Source: Amaurobius ferox (lineage: Eukaryota; Arthropoda; Arachnida; Araneae; Amaurobiidae). From it: a DNA stretch of 64,000 nucleotides. Positions 1-12,430 of the stretch are shown here, piece after piece. A program made the position numbers and the translations under genes. The stretch is taken from contig OX578140.1 of assembly GCA_951213105.1 (NCBI GenBank), positions 28,865,280-28,929,279 of the forward strand, given 5' to 3'. The notes under the pieces are model-generated. The model was given only the letters and a program-made list of their open reading frames with translations. It did not search any database and was not told the DNA's origin. Numbering within the stretch: the first letter of the stretch is position 1; each line of letters opens with the position of its first letter.

Positions 1-197
1 CAGTGGGGGCGGCATCCACAGGGAAGTACCCTCCTTCCACTACCACACCACCCCTCGGAAGGACTTAGGGACACACATATTTAACGTGCTCGTAATCCGC
101 GAGATCGCAGAAACAGTTTGGGCAGAGCCGGGGATCGAACTATTGTCGCCCGAGTGCAGTCCCTGCGCGCTAACCACTAGGCTGCCCCACTCCGAAA
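1..197 (-). mobile_element. tRNA-headed SINE, cut by window edge
   Basis: Read on the minus strand, this starts near 197 with a tRNA-like head. It has an A-box-like GTGGTTAGCGCGC and a B-box-like GTTCGATCCCCG, the two internal polymerase III promoter blocks. The body that follows shares wording with the elements at 5399-5689 and near 20730-20990 (for example the stretch around CACGTTAAATATGTG and GGAAGGAGGGTAC). The 3' part lies beyond the window start, so no tail or target duplication can be checked. The head is the best preserved of this family in the window. Confidence 0.8.
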
Positions 198-2534
198 TAG
201 ATGTCTGCAAGTTCGCACCTTCCAACTCTTAATTTCACCCTATTTTGTAACCAGGTGGGAATTTTACTCATCAGTCCTTAATGAAATCCAGGCCTATCTA
301 GTGTCCCATCAGAAGGCACGTTGGTTAGACAAATTTTAAATGTTTTTTGCGTTTTTTAGCCTGGCGCTCTGTGCTGTTGTTGAGTCGCAATTCGCCATTT
401 ATTTTTCAAGTTCTTATTCGAATTTTATCTGCATGCAAATCGCGTTAAGTTTAAATTGCATCATCACAGAATCTAGAGGCAATAATAAATTGAAGCTAGA
501 GACAATTGTATGTTGAACTTAGTGGCAATATTAAGTTAAACATATATACAACCATATCCTGGATTTGGAAACATTGTACTGCTAACCAAGTAAAGGTAGA
601 TTGTACCTCGGAACTAAAGTGCTTTCTAGGTAAAAAGCAATTATACTTTGTACCTAGAAATAATACTGCTTTGAATCTAAGAGAAATTGTGCATTGAACC
701 TAGTGAAAATTGGGCATTGAACCTTAAAGGAATTGCACTATGAATCTTGAAGAAATTGCACTTTGAACCTTGAGAAAATTAAACTTTGAACCTTGAGGAA
801 ATTGTACTTTGAATCTTAAGGAAATTATACATGAACCTAAAGGAAATCGTAAATATTGAGCTCATTATTGAATTACACTCCGTAATTTTATATCAGACAT
901 ATTTAAGGAATTTCAAAAGAGTAGGTTAAATAATGTTGGAAGAAAATGCAATCCATCGAAGCTTTAGTACATATCTCGTATAAAGATATGTAAAGTGTCG
1001 CACAATACTTGTACAACATGCTGCACTTGCAATTACGAATGCCAAGAAAGATAATGAGCAATCTAAATACAGCAGAGGAAACCAATTGGAATGCAATCAT
1101 AGATAAACAGCGTTCATCCCCTTCTGCATCAACGACAAATGGGAGAAAAGGTATGAAACCAAAGGGGAAAATAAAAAAGTGCCCCAAAGTTTGTTCCAGA
1201 AAGTTCGGCAGATTTGAATTTTCAACAACGACTTAGCAACATGTCTCTTGAGTTTGTGCGAAAAATATCTACAGTCAGCACACAAAGAAAGCGTATCTCA
1301 GAAGTGTGGTATGCAATAGAATCTTACAGCATAGTGATTGCGCGAATAAGTGTTGAAATGTAAGAGAGAATAGGTATTTATATGTTTCACTTGTCACTAA
1401 TTATCACGGAAGGCACACATTTAACGGTTATCTAATAATGAACAATTAGTTTGTACGAATCTATGTCGTAATAACGAGTTCTTGTATTTTAAACTAAAAG
1501 AACTATTTTGAGTTTCGGTAGATTAAAAGAAAGTGTCTAAATATATGTGTCAGTTATATTATGTGTGTAAATATGTTTATTAATGAAATATTGGTAGCGC
1601 TATATGTATTATAATAATGTATTTATGAATAGTCTTAATAATCAAGACATAAATAGATATCTATGAACTTAAATATTAAATAAATTGGTCAATTTAGATA
1701 AGTGTGTTTATTTGTATCTTTTGTATTTGTCTCTCCGGCTTGAGAACCGGGAGTTTACATGCTCCACCCTTAGTGAAAGCATCAAAAGTAAGTCCTAGTA
1801 TAGTAATTTTGATAAGGACAACTTTACCTTATGACATAAAGATACTCAGAAAGCGTAAAAAAGAAATTTTCTTTAATCACGAATGTTGGAAACGGACATG
1901 GCATCACTCGCATGTGGGGCCGGGCTTCTGGGAATCCCAGCGACTCGAATTTATAAGGAAAGAAAAACATGAAATATTCATTAGCAGATGAAAATCAAAA
2001 ATTAAAGGGGAGTCCAAGGTGATTGATGGTAGGAGGATCACAATTTGTATGGTTAATCTGACAAATGTATACATATAAACTACTTGATTTCATATTTCAC
2101 ATAAATTCATTAATTACAGGAAAATGTATACTATGAAATATCCCGCACAATGAGTATTTTGTTAGGAATCAATAAACGTGATAAGTAAATTTAAAATCGT
2201 GTCTCCACCGACGGCAAAATAACTAAATAAAATACACTAAAATGCATATTCGTTTTCTACTTCTTTGATGAATTAAATTAACTTAGTCGAAATGATCTTA
2301 CGTGAAGTCTTTAGCAATTAACCTTCAGATCGAATTTCTTGGATTAAGATAATGAGAACAGCATACACTTAATTATTTGAATCGAATCTTGTATACTTCC
2401 TATTTACGCAAATTGGAAATTTATCAAAGTTACCAAAGTTGAAACCAAAGTTACAGAACACTTCGCCAAGTATTTGTTTAGAAATTCGAAAAGCATTCTA
2501 ACATCCAAAGTGTCCCGATACTTTTGATCAGATA
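198..2534. other. AT-rich intergenic DNA with a degenerate minisatellite
   Basis: I see no supported gene here. From about 470 to 850 the sequence repeats a degenerate unit of roughly 28-30 bases, clearest at 668-850, where variants of TTGAACCTTGAGGAAATTG recur about six times. Short open frames at 506-697, 1009-1236 and 1704-1991 have low-complexity or unrecognisable translations, and nothing marks them as exons. Confidence 0.55.

Positions 2535-2571
<37 letters not shown>
2535..2571. repeat. (TA)n microsatellite
   Basis: An uninterrupted alternating TA tract of about 36 bases. Confidence 0.95.
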
Positions 2572-2572
<1 letters not shown>

Positions 2573-2779
2573 CCTTTTTCCATTTAACCAATATCATGGA
2601 AATTAATATATACTCTTAATAAAATAATATTGATTGAAAATGAAATATTCCCTATATTTATTTACAATGAATACAACATATAATCATAATATGTTCTCAC
2701 GCTATCGACATAAACAACAGTTAGTTAATGTAACACAAAAGCTCCTTTGGATCCGAATAGGCAATAAAACAAGCATTAA

Positions 2780-3015
2780 AAGATTTGGGGTTATAACGGC
2801 GACATCTTACAATTACCTAAACGTGGTTGTATATAAGTTGCTGGACTATAAGAAGCCAAAGCATCGTTGATTTAAGAAGCATACTTCTAGGAATAAGAAG
2901 GTTTCGATGGAAGATAAATCCCCTTAGATAAGAGAACAGAGAAGAAAATTGGCAATTACGGCAATTGCCATGTGTTTCTCTGGTGTCTGATGTCATAAAA
3001 CTGAGTTTCGACGAA
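2780..3015 (+). repeat. Diverged dispersed repeat, copy 1
   Basis: Aligns by eye with 12190-12430. Both have a stretch around GGTTATAACGGCGACATC (GCTATAACGCCAACATTC in copy 2), then TTACCTAAACGTGG, AATAAATC, and a shared end around GGCAATTGCCATGTG and GATATCATAAA. It has no coding signal and its family is unknown. Confidence 0.6.
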
Positions 3016-5398
3016 AAATATGTTTCGTTCATTGATATGTGTAGGAGCACTAGAGATGTATAACTTTCATAAGTAAAAATTTCACAATAAAATTTAAAGT
3101 TAAAGCTCCTTTTGTACCATTATATAATAGATCTTTTTTTTTTTTTTTTGTTATACATACTACATAATTTCATAGTTTTTCATTCACCAATTTTTTTTGT
3201 AATAATTTTTGCCTATAAATTTATTTTTTGTTAGTTGATGCTGCTTAAATCAAAAGATGTCGTTTCAAGACATGGCAGAACTAATCGTTTTTGCCTTACT
3301 CTCCGCATATGACGAAATGGGAATTGAATTAAAAACGCGAGCATTTAGTTCTCGGGCTCTCAAAAGAGAACAAATTTGTTCAACGACGTCATTAAATATC
3401 CTCGGACGTCATTGGATTCTGTGTACACACCCCAATTTACAGTCTTTGTGCAAGTTATTTATGCCTGGATGTTGCCACCTCAGAATTTACAAACTATTTT
3501 AAACTGTAATAATCATGTGCTTTAGCAACTCCTCTCAAAGTTTACTCTAGATCCTGAAAGAATCTTAATTCCCATTTCGTCAAACAACTTTTCATTGGTC
3601 GCCGGGCTGAGTGCCCAATCTCATAGAACCTTGGTATCATAGCCTTGGCTTCCGAGGCTAGTTGTTTGACTACTTGTTTTATTCTAGCACTAGCATTACG
3701 GTGTTGACGGAGCAACTGGAACTTAGGTTGACAGTCATTTTTATCGCTTGTTTGGAATGGAAGAAATAATGCAAATTTCGCCATAGCTATGCAAAACTAG
3801 AATTTATATTAATTCAGTTTATTAATGGTTACACCAGGAACTTATACTATATTGGCATATTCAGTTTATTAGTATAACAGTGTTATTATATAATTTGCGT
3901 AGTTACAGTAACAAATTAAAAAGTAATCAGGCATAAACAAAGTATAGCTGAATTTTAATAAGGAGTAAAAACATTTAAAATCACTTTGTAAGTTACCTAA
4001 ACAGTTTTCAATCAAGTTGCTATTTAATAAATTCAATCACAATTGTTTTCAAATTAAATAAAATGTATCAGAAATGATTTCCTTACGTGCGTTACAACTT
4101 TTTGCAACTTCTACAAATGCTCAATTTCGAATTTTTACCTCTGCAAGTGCTACATACAGATTTAATTCAGTTGTCATAAACATGTTCTAGTTAACATTTT
4201 TGTTTCCTTTACATCGATTTATTGGCATTGCTTACCTTTACGGGTAGGCGTGACACAAGCAACAATTTTACATGAACTAGTACCAGGAAATTCAACTTTC
4301 TTTGAAGAAACTTAGTTCTTTTGAATATGTTTGATGGGGAATTAAAAAAAGTAAAAAATATTCAAATAATTAATACACAAATAAAAGAATATGCAACAAT
4401 GAATTTATTTTAAGGTCAAAAGGATAGCTTCCGTAATCCTAGGGTAAATTTATTGGGGAAATGTTTGAATTATTCAACTATTTTATCTTCTCTAGGTTTT
4501 TGTCATTTCTTTATTCTATGTTTTCATTGGCAACAAGCCCTGTGTCACGCGATGCAACAAATTCATTGACTGACGTCTTCTTGCCTACGGTTCTGCGTTT
4601 GTTTTGTCTTTTCACACTGATGAGGCTGATTTTTGTCCCCCCAAAATCGGTTGATGTTCTTAATCAAATTCTTTTATCGCTATTAACGATGCATTTGTAT
4701 TTCAGATTATTTTAAACAACAGCTTGAGTGAAATTTTATATGTACAGGATTCTGAAGAAAGCACTTTAATAGCTTTGCAGGGAACATGTATGAGTGCACA
4801 CTTTAAGTCTGTCTGTAGTAAAGTGACCGTGCCCGATCGAATAAATATAATTGCAGCGCCCCCATCTGAGAATTCAAACAGTTAATACAAAGAACTCAAC
4901 AACAATGTGAGGTAGAGAAACAAGCCAATTCCAAAGTTCAGCAATCTCTAATAACTAAAAATCGACACCATTAACGAACTAAACGCGTATAGAGACGGCA
5001 ATAAATAGCTATCAAAAAGTTGCAACATCAGCGCCTCTGACATAGTGACATCTTCAATACCTATCAAAGAACGTGTTAATATGATTTCTGAATTCCAATA
5101 TGCATCGTTTCTGACGAGGGGTATTTTGAAAGGTTTCTACACTAGATTCCAATTCATGTAATTTCAATTATCGGGACTGCTCACTTTACCCACAGACTGA
5201 CCCAGATTGAACACTGATGGACGTTTCCTTAAAAATTTGTTAGGATGCTTTAAAAACTTTTCTAAAGCCATGTATGTAAAATACATAATCTGAAAGCGAA
5301 ATACGTATTGACCACCAATATATAGTCAACCGCATCATATTCAGCATACAACCATGAATTACGATTAAAATTAACCAAATAAAACTACGAAATACTAT
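3016..5398. other. AT-rich intergenic DNA without a supported gene
   Basis: There is a short poly(T) run at about 3132-3149. Two open frames of about 80 codons (3257-3502 plus, 3542-3784 minus) have no recognisable motif, no membrane or signal pattern I trust, and no repeat support. I do not call them genes. Nothing else stands out. Confidence 0.5.
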
Positions 5399-5689
5399 AC
5401 TTCTTCGATCCACACAGACCGTTCGACCTACACGAAAGTGTAAGGCATCTGTTTGGACCGCAGAGACAGTACCACCCAATGTAGACCGGAACTCAATGGA
5501 GGCAGTATTCACAGGGACCGTATTCTCCTTCCCCTACCATGAACCCCTTGAAAGGAGGTCTAGATCCACATATTTGACGTGCCCGTACTCCTCATGAACA
5601 TGGAGCCAGCTTGGGAAGAACCGGAAATTGAACCCAGGTCATCCAAGTACAATCCCCACATGCTAACCACTGGGCTGTCTCACGCCATA
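5399..5689 (-). mobile_element. Full-length tRNA-headed SINE with target duplication
   Basis: Bounded by the direct repeat AAATACTAT at 5390-5398 and 5690-5698, a probable 9-bp target-site duplication. On the minus strand the head at the right end carries an A-box-like CCAGTGGTTAGCATGTGG and a weakened B box. The body then matches the SINE at 1-197, including the GGTTCCGGTCTA-like segment (as TAGACCGGAAC on plus). The tail at the left end lies next to the AT-rich target. This copy defines the family at about 290 bp. Confidence 0.8.
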
Positions 5690-5698
5690 AAATACTAT

Positions 5699-6428
5699 TT
5701 TTCTTTGACCCAGATCGTCCGACTTACTCGAAAGTGTAAGGCAACTGTTTGGACGCCTGGAAAGTGCCACCCAATTTAGACCGGAACCCAATGGGGCCAG
5801 CGTCCACATGGACCGCGCCTTCCTTCCTTTATCAAGAACCTCTCAGAAGAACATACCAACGTATTTAACGTGCCTTCCTTCCTTTATAACGAACCTCTCA
5901 GAAGAACATACCAACATATTTAACGTGCCTTCCTTCCTTTATAACGAACCTCTCAGAAGAACATACCAACATATTTAACGTGCCTTCCTTCCTTTATAAC
6001 GAACCTCTCAGAAGAACATACCAACATATTTAACGTGCCTTCCTTCCTTTGTAACGAACCTCTCAGAAGAACATACCAACATATTTAACGTGCCTTCCTT
6101 CCTTTATAACGAACCTCTCAGAAGAACATACCAACATATTTAACGTGCCTTCCTTCCTTTATAACGAACCTCTCAGAAGAACATACCAACATATTTAACG
6201 TGCCTTCCTTCCTTTATAACGAACCTCTCAGAAGAACATACCAACATATTTAACGTGCCTTCCTTCCTTTATAACGAACCTCTCAGAAGAACATACCAAC
6301 ATATTTAACGTGCCTTCCTTCCTTTATAACGAACCTCTCAGAAGAACATACCAACATATTTAACGTGCCCATACTCCACGTGAAAACGGGGACAGTTTGA
6401 GCAGGAATCAAACTCGGATCATTCATGA
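5699..6428 (-). mobile_element. SINE of the same family, expanded by an internal minisatellite
   Basis: The left part (5699-5818) is the 3' half of the same SINE as at 5399-5689, with the shared GTCCGACTTACTCGAAAGTG and TAGACCGGAACCCAATGGGG wording. The right part (6370-6428) continues with the SINE body and a decayed tRNA-like head (GCAGGAATCAAACTC). Between them one body segment is tandemly amplified (see 5819-6369). A further scrap of SINE tail (CTTCGACCCATACCGTCC) lies at about 6461-6500. Confidence 0.7.
5819..6369. repeat. 55-bp minisatellite, ten copies, inside a SINE
   Basis: Ten head-to-tail copies of a 55-base unit containing CCTCTCAGAAGAACATACC and ATATTTAACGTGCC. The first copy differs most (ATCAAG for ATAACG, GTATTTAACG for ATATTTAACG). 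The fifth has one change (GTAACG). The others look identical, so the expansion is recent. The unit is a piece of the SINE body: single-copy elements of the family carry the same TTTAACGTGC context once. Confidence 0.95.
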
Positions 6429-7323
6429 ATTATTCATCTCGCAATACATGAATTATTCATCTTCGACCCATACCGTCCGACATACCCAAACGTGTATGAA
6501 ATACTATTAAAATTAGTCATATAAAACCATTACTATTAAAATTACTATTACTATTAAATTATCACATTTACTGGTGTATCACGTTTCGATATACACCAGC
6601 AAATGTGATAAATGATTTCAAAATCTTCATACATACACTGATCCTACAATCTGACCATGCAAAGTATCGGCGAAACATTTATACGAATCTAAATCCGCTT
6701 TTCACTTGTTCGATAAAAGGAAATGATATTCAATGTATTCCGATCTGCCTTGCTTTAAGTCTTTTACAATTGACTCTTCGGTCGAACTTGTAGGATTGCG
6801 ATTATCAGGTTTCCCATTGAATTAACTGGGATTCGCGTTTGTAAATTTGCGATGAATATGGGAATTTGAAGCTGCTATAGTGATAAAATATATAATGGTC
6901 TTTTACGTTACAATGGTCCAGGATAGGATATTTTTAAAGGTAATTATAGTACAGAAAGATATCAAAAGTAATTGTGTCCAATCAAATTTTTGTTTTGAAT
7001 TATATAAATTAAAATAATGCATTACTGTATGCACTTATATTTATATTCTCTATTATATTCCCAATTTTTAAACATTTAAATGTTTCGTATTTTATGAACA
7101 TCAAATTTTTTTTAATTTAAATTTTTCTGTATTCAGTTTACATCACAATCTTTAAAAATTTAAATTTTAATGCATTGTTACAACGAACCACAAAACAATT
7201 AAAACAACCTCCTGCTCTCATTTTAGAAAATATGTCCGTATGTGTATATATGTATTAATTTGTGTGTATCTGCGAGGTGAGGAAACAGTAACTCGGGTAT
7301 AAAAGCCCCTACGACTAAAAAAA
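6429..7323. other. AT-rich intergenic DNA
   Basis: SINE-tail scraps run up to about 6560. After that I see nothing identifiable. No supported gene. Confidence 0.5.
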
Positions 7324-8221
7324 TTTGATGTGGGCAACACATGACTTTCCTTATATAACGTAATGAATTTACCACTTTTACAGTAAAATAAATAGGTTTT
7401 TCTTATAGTAGATACTAATATTCTTTCCAAGATATTGAATTTTCGACAATTAGTCGTCATTTCATTGATTTAGCGTCATTTTTATCCATTTGGCGAGATT
7501 TTCGTTAATTTATCAACATTTCAAAAAGTCGCCAAGTTGGCGACATTCCGCCAAAATTCGTCGCCAAAATCTCGCCAAGCATAATGGACAAAGAAATAAG
7601 TTATTCTTACAGCAGATAAATGAATATTGGCGTTCAAATACAAAAGTATCACTCAAAGTAGCTTTTCTCATGAATGGAACGAGCTAGATCCACGAGAATG
7701 ATGTCACCCAATTTATCGCATGGTATTACATATGAAAAGTGAACATGTTTCTCAATAGGAAATATTTTTTATTGAGTTTTTGATAATTTTTTTGAAAAAT
7801 GTGCAATATCTCGAGAACGGTTCATGTTAGCGTTCTAAAATTTATGTCAATCGTTTTCTAATGAAAAATTACATAAGAAATGTCTATATGCGTAACTTTA
7901 TTAGTGGTTTTGATTTTTTGACTATTTTTTCCAAATTTCATTTGAAAATTTAGGGGTGTTCTTAACATTCGATTGTGTATAAAAACAATAGGCTTCCAGA
8001 GTTTACGGATTGTGATTTTTGTACCAAATTTGGATCGAATCGGTCCATTCGTTTGTCAGTTATCGTCTTCACAGACTCCCACACACACACACACACAGAC
8101 ATCACTTCAAAAATGTTTGATTCGTGATCAGGGATGCTTGAAACGTGCTCGTCGAAAACTCGATTTCGAATTTTCGACCCCGTCACAATACTTTCCTTAT
8201 ACATTATGTATATAAGGAAAG
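7324..8221 (+). mobile_element. Microsatellite-bearing non-autonomous element H, copy 1
   Basis: One of three copies in the window (others 8222-9214 and 40690-41673). It starts near TGATGTGGGCAACACATG and has ACTTTCCTTATATAA close to the left end. A central part is rich in TTGGCGAGATTTT and GCCAAAATCTCGCC. A conserved block ends in CAGTTATCGT and is followed by a CA tract. The right end is a hairpin, ACTTTCCTTATACAT facing ATGTATATAAGGAAAGT. No transposase is encoded. The family is not one I recognise; it could be a MITE or a Helitron-like element. Confidence 0.75.
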
Positions 8222-8915
8222 TAATAGGATTTTCTTATAGTAGATACTAATATTCTTTCCAAGATATTGAATTTTCGACAATTAGTCGTCATTTTCATTG
8301 ATTTAGCATCATTTTTATCCATTTGGCGAGATTTTCATTAATTTGGCAGCATTTCAAAAAAGTCGCCAAGTTGTCGACATTCCGCCAAATTCGTCGCCAA
8401 AATCTCGCCAAGCGTTATGCACTAAGAAAAAAGTTATTCTTACAGCAGATAAATGACTATTGGCGTTCTAATACAAAAGTATTATTCAAAGTATATTTTT
8501 TCATGAATGGAACGAGCTAGATCCACGAGAATGATGTCACTCAATTTATCGCATGGTATTACATATGAAAAGTGAACATGTTTCTCAATAGGAATTTTTT
8601 TTTATGTGACTTTTTCATAATTTTTTTGAAAAATGTACAATATCTCGAGAACGGTTCATATTAGCGTTCTAAAATTTATGCCAATCGTTTTCTAATGAAA
8701 AATTACATAAGAAATGTCTATTTGCGTAACTTTATTAGCGGTTTTGATTTTTTAACGATTTTTGCAAAATTTCATTCGAAAATTTAGGGGGGTTCTGGAC
8801 ATTCGATCACGTATAAAAACAATAAGCTTCCAGTGTTTACGGATTGTGATTTTTGTACCAAATTTGGTTCGAATCGGTCCATTCGTTCGTCAGTTATCGT
8901 CTCCACAGACTCACT

Positions 8916-9004
<89 letters not shown>

Positions 9005-9023
9005 ACACACACACACACACATA

Positions 9024-9076
<53 letters not shown>

Positions 9077-9214
9077 ACACACAGACATCACTTCAAAAAT
9101 GTTTGATTCGTGATCAGGGATGCTTGAAACGTGCTCTCCCGTCGAAAACTCGAATTCGAATTTTCGACCCCGTCACAATACTTTCCTTATACATTATGCA
9201 TATAAGGAAAGTAA
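8222..9214 (+). mobile_element. Element H, copy 2, directly abutting copy 1
   Basis: It follows copy 1 without spacer and starts inside the element (at the TTTTCTTATAGTAGATAC block), so it lacks about 70 bases of the left end. The rest is colinear with copy 1, with a much longer CA tract, and ends in the same hairpin at about 9178-9214. The head-to-tail arrangement with the left end missing suggests tandem duplication by recombination or rolling replication rather than two insertions. Confidence 0.75.
8915..9083. repeat. (CA)n microsatellite inside element H
   Basis: Long CA runs broken by two ATACTTTCACAC interruptions and one CTCAC. Reading it in any frame gives spurious His-Thr or Cys-Val proteins. 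Confidence 0.95.
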
Positions 9215-9236
9215 AAATTCATTTGCAGATAAATTA

Positions 9237-9907
9237 CAGGATGTTCAATAATTAATCAAACACTTGCTTTGAGAAAAACTTTTGAAATACTCACGAGAAG
9301 GCAGTACTTTCAGTTTTTCTTTGACCACGTGCTTATAGGCAATTGATTCAGTGTTGATTTGACTTGTGTTTGAGTAAACTTTAAAAATGATGTGCTCAAA
9401 CGAACACGAGGATTCTCTTGTGAAAACTTGGCATCAAAGAAACCAAAGTCCTTCTGAAACACTGAGAAAGTGTTCAACAGATTACAAGAATCTTCCAAGG
9501 TCATCGAAATCAACAGTTCTGGACCTAGATAGGAAATCTGAGGGATCTGGTTCTGTTCTCGGTCCTCGTAAAAAAATGTGGTTGCATTAAGATCAGCCAT
9601 GACATCCGCAAATGTGGAATAAGCATGGAAGATTGTGATTGATGATCCTGCAATATCAACACGAAAGTTAACCAGTGAATTTTTAGATAGTCGTTGTATC
9701 TACTCCCTCAATCAAAATACCTCCAGTTATTCCCTTCAAAATACAAACACTTCTACGGAACGGATGGTCACGGAAGGCAAACACTCCGAAAATCATATCA
9801 ATTAATTATCCAGCTCACTTTAAAGCAACACTGATTGCTTAAGTATATTTTTTGAAAATAAAAAATGTTCTGCCAACTAAGTGTTTGCTCAATTATTGAA
9901 CACCCTG
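9237..9907. mobile_element. Internally deleted mariner/Tc1-like element
   Basis: The terminal inverted repeats are about 29 bases with three mismatches: 9237-9265 begins CAGGATGTTCAATAATTAA, and the complement of 9879-9907 begins CAGGGTGTTCAATAATTGA. Each end is flanked by TA (9235-9236 and 9908-9909), the target duplicated by the Tc1/mariner superfamily. At 671 bp it is about half the usual 1.3 kb. The interior has stops in all frames where a transposase might be, and I could not recognise a DDE motif. It is a dead or non-autonomous copy. Confidence 0.8.
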
Positions 9908-10844
9908 TATATGAAGAAATAGAACTATTTAGAAATTATTCCTCTGATTTAAATTCCTCTCATTAGATCCTGAATTATTCAAATTTTAATATCCCCCTAG
10001 TATTGTTTCCTATGGGAAACAATGAGACTTCCTGAAACAATAGTAATATATAGTGTAGAGCAGAAATTGATAATTTAAACATCTAAGGGTGTTAATGGTA
10101 TAAAAATAAATTTTATTAGCATACATATATCAAAACCATCCACCTGAATCCCTAAGCTGTTGGAAAGTTGATGAAAACACGTTTAATAAATTTTTACTAA
10201 ACAATTTAAAAGAATTACTTGGTGAGAAATGTGAGTGAAATAAGCCTTTATTTTCATTCTGATTATGATTGGAAATATAAGTAGAATCAAATACTTTGTA
10301 ATATGAATGTATATGGAAGTCGAATGAAAACTGACATCCCATATTTTGTTAATGAATTTACACTATTTTTAGATAATAATTCTGGACGTTACTGGATTCT
10401 AATAACCGACTTAGCCACAACAACCTCTTACGCTAACAATATTGTTGAATACACTCTTACAATATATTTCTTTATTCAACTTTCAGAACTTCGCCAAGCC
10501 ACCTATATCCTGTCTATGAGTCTTCTTGAGGTTTGTTTTCTTTTTCTAGGGTTTCCGTGATCAATTGGGTTTTACCACTCTAAACCCCAAGTACATGCGA
10601 TTATTTATAGCTCTTGTAAAACTAATCTCGAAGTGAGATTATGTTTATACCACATAATAACCCAAAATCTAACATAGTACTTAAGGATCCAAATGATAAA
10701 AATACAAATTATTAAACTAAAGATGCACATAAAATGGCTTTAGAAGGTGAAATATTTAGTATATTCATATTCTTTTACTCATATTCGGTCTTTCCTTCCA
10801 AATAAGTCCATGACTAGATGTACGCCAATTCTGTTGTTCTGTCT
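9908..10844. other. AT-rich intergenic DNA
   Basis: I see no gene. The open frame at 10303-10560 has no recognisable feature. Confidence 0.5.
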
Positions 10845-11086
10845 GTAATCCCCGTGGTGAAGGAAAGCCTTATACACCACGTCCACAGACCCCGGTCCCA
10901 TGGCGAAGGGTAATGTGCAGCGTCACTTTATTGAAGCTCCCCAAGTGCAGATGACTGACTAAACCTCAACATCACAACATCCATGCCCGCTAGCGGGATT
11001 CGAACCCACAAACCGGCAATCGAGCGATCAGACGGAAACGCATGCCCCTGACTGCTCGACCACCGCATCGACTCGCCCATTCTTCG
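10845..11086 (-). mobile_element. Second tRNA-headed SINE family
   Basis: On the minus strand it begins near 11086 with GGCGAGTCGATGCGGTGGTC, an A-box-like start, followed by a long-arm tRNA-like segment. A near-perfect B box, GGGTTCGAATCCCGC, lies at about 10990-11004. The GC-rich body (GTCTGTGGACGTGG and so on) contrasts with the AT-rich surroundings. The length between head and B box resembles a class II (Leu/Ser-type) tRNA. The left edge is approximate and I found no clear target duplication. Confidence 0.75.
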
Positions 11087-12189
11087 TACGAAACATAAAC
11101 ATAAAGAAACAATTCAAAATTTACGGTGAACTTTTAATATTTAGAGGCTTTCTTTCTTAAATGTTATAATAATTCTCACAGAAAATGGAAGCAGTGAGTT
11201 ATCAGACAGAAATACAACATACAATTTTACTTAAATGATAACAATTTTACAATTGAACAGTTTCTTTGTAGACTGCATTTCGCGTACGGAAAACTTGATC
11301 AACGTATTGAAGCACAAATAAAATAAAAATACAGCATGCAGCAGTTTTGTCCGTTTAACTTCGGGTTCTTTGGTTTTCGAACACTGCTACAGGGGATCCA
11401 GCCTGTTCCTGAAACAGCTATATGTTGTATTCTTAATTTATTTAGACTCGAATACGTTGCTCAAAGTTTCCTCAACCTTTGCCCAAAGTGGTTTTCACTT
11501 TTTGTTTCCAATTTTGGTCTTCTTAGCAGCAACAGATATAGACATATTTTATTTATGAACCTTAAATAGAACATACACAATTGACCATGCAAAAAGCAGC
11601 ATATTCTTCGGTCTGTGGCCAGTGCTGAATGTTTTCTCTTGCCTATAAAGCTTCCATAATTTTAGAGATAATGGAACAAACAACAATCGAATCACGTTAC
11701 TGGATCCGAAATGTCTCTATTATAGAGAGGCTCAAAAACGACTGGGGTCATTTTATTTGGCACCCCAAATAACAATTAGATCACGCTCAATGTGAGAAAA
11801 TAGTCGGACATAAAGACAGACAGACGGAAACTTTAATTTAAAATGGGGCCATACACCCAGCAAAATTTCTTGAAATTCAGTCCTTTTCCTGAAATAATAA
11901 GACAAATAGCTGGATTTTCAATTATATTTATATAGAGGTATTATCTTTTAGCAGATTACATATTTAAAAGTATTTAATATGATCGTATCTAATACTAATA
12001 ATTAGCTTTTCGTCAGAAGGTTAGTAATGCACTTCCAACAAATTGTAAACATTTTCCATTCAATTGTATTTGTTTTAAACAAATGCAACATATATTAAAT
12101 ATTCTACTGTTTCCGAATAAATAGTAGGCTAAAGTAACGAGGGCATATTTGGGTCGGAGATGGCAATGCAATGGCAGAAATATTAAAGG
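11087..12189. other. AT-rich intergenic DNA
   Basis: No supported gene. Around 11700-11860 there is a stretch ending in a CAGACAGACAGACGG tract, in the style of the microsatellite-bearing elements elsewhere in the window, but too diverged to assign. Confidence 0.45.
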
Positions 12190-12430
12190 ATTTTGCGCTA
12201 TAACGCCAACATTCATCTTACAGTTACCTGAACGTGGTTTTAAGATAGACGTGGCTTTAGTTGCAGAACTAGAGAAAATCATCATTGATTTTAAAATGCA
12301 AGTATGCTTTTGGCTGATTACAAGGGTCTAGACTTAGATGAAGAATAAATCTCTTTAGGTAAGACAGCTGGAGATAAAATTAGGAATTAAGACAATTACC
12401 ATGTGTGGTTTCGAGTTTGATATCATAAAT
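12190..12430 (+). repeat. Diverged dispersed repeat, copy 2
   Basis: Partner of 2780-3015 in the same orientation, with shared blocks in the same order. Copy 2 has an extra internal stretch around 12250-12290. Family unknown. Confidence 0.6.

Noticed and set aside
3257..3784. Two facing frames of about 80 codons
   Set aside because: No recognised domain, no repeat or splice support; chance frames are expected at this length.
5819..6369. CRISPR-like array
   Set aside because: The repeats are contiguous without unique spacers, inside a eukaryotic SINE; it is a minisatellite.
8784..9255. Long open frames of His-Thr or Cys-Val repeats on both strands
   Set aside because: They are translations of the CA microsatellite inside element H.
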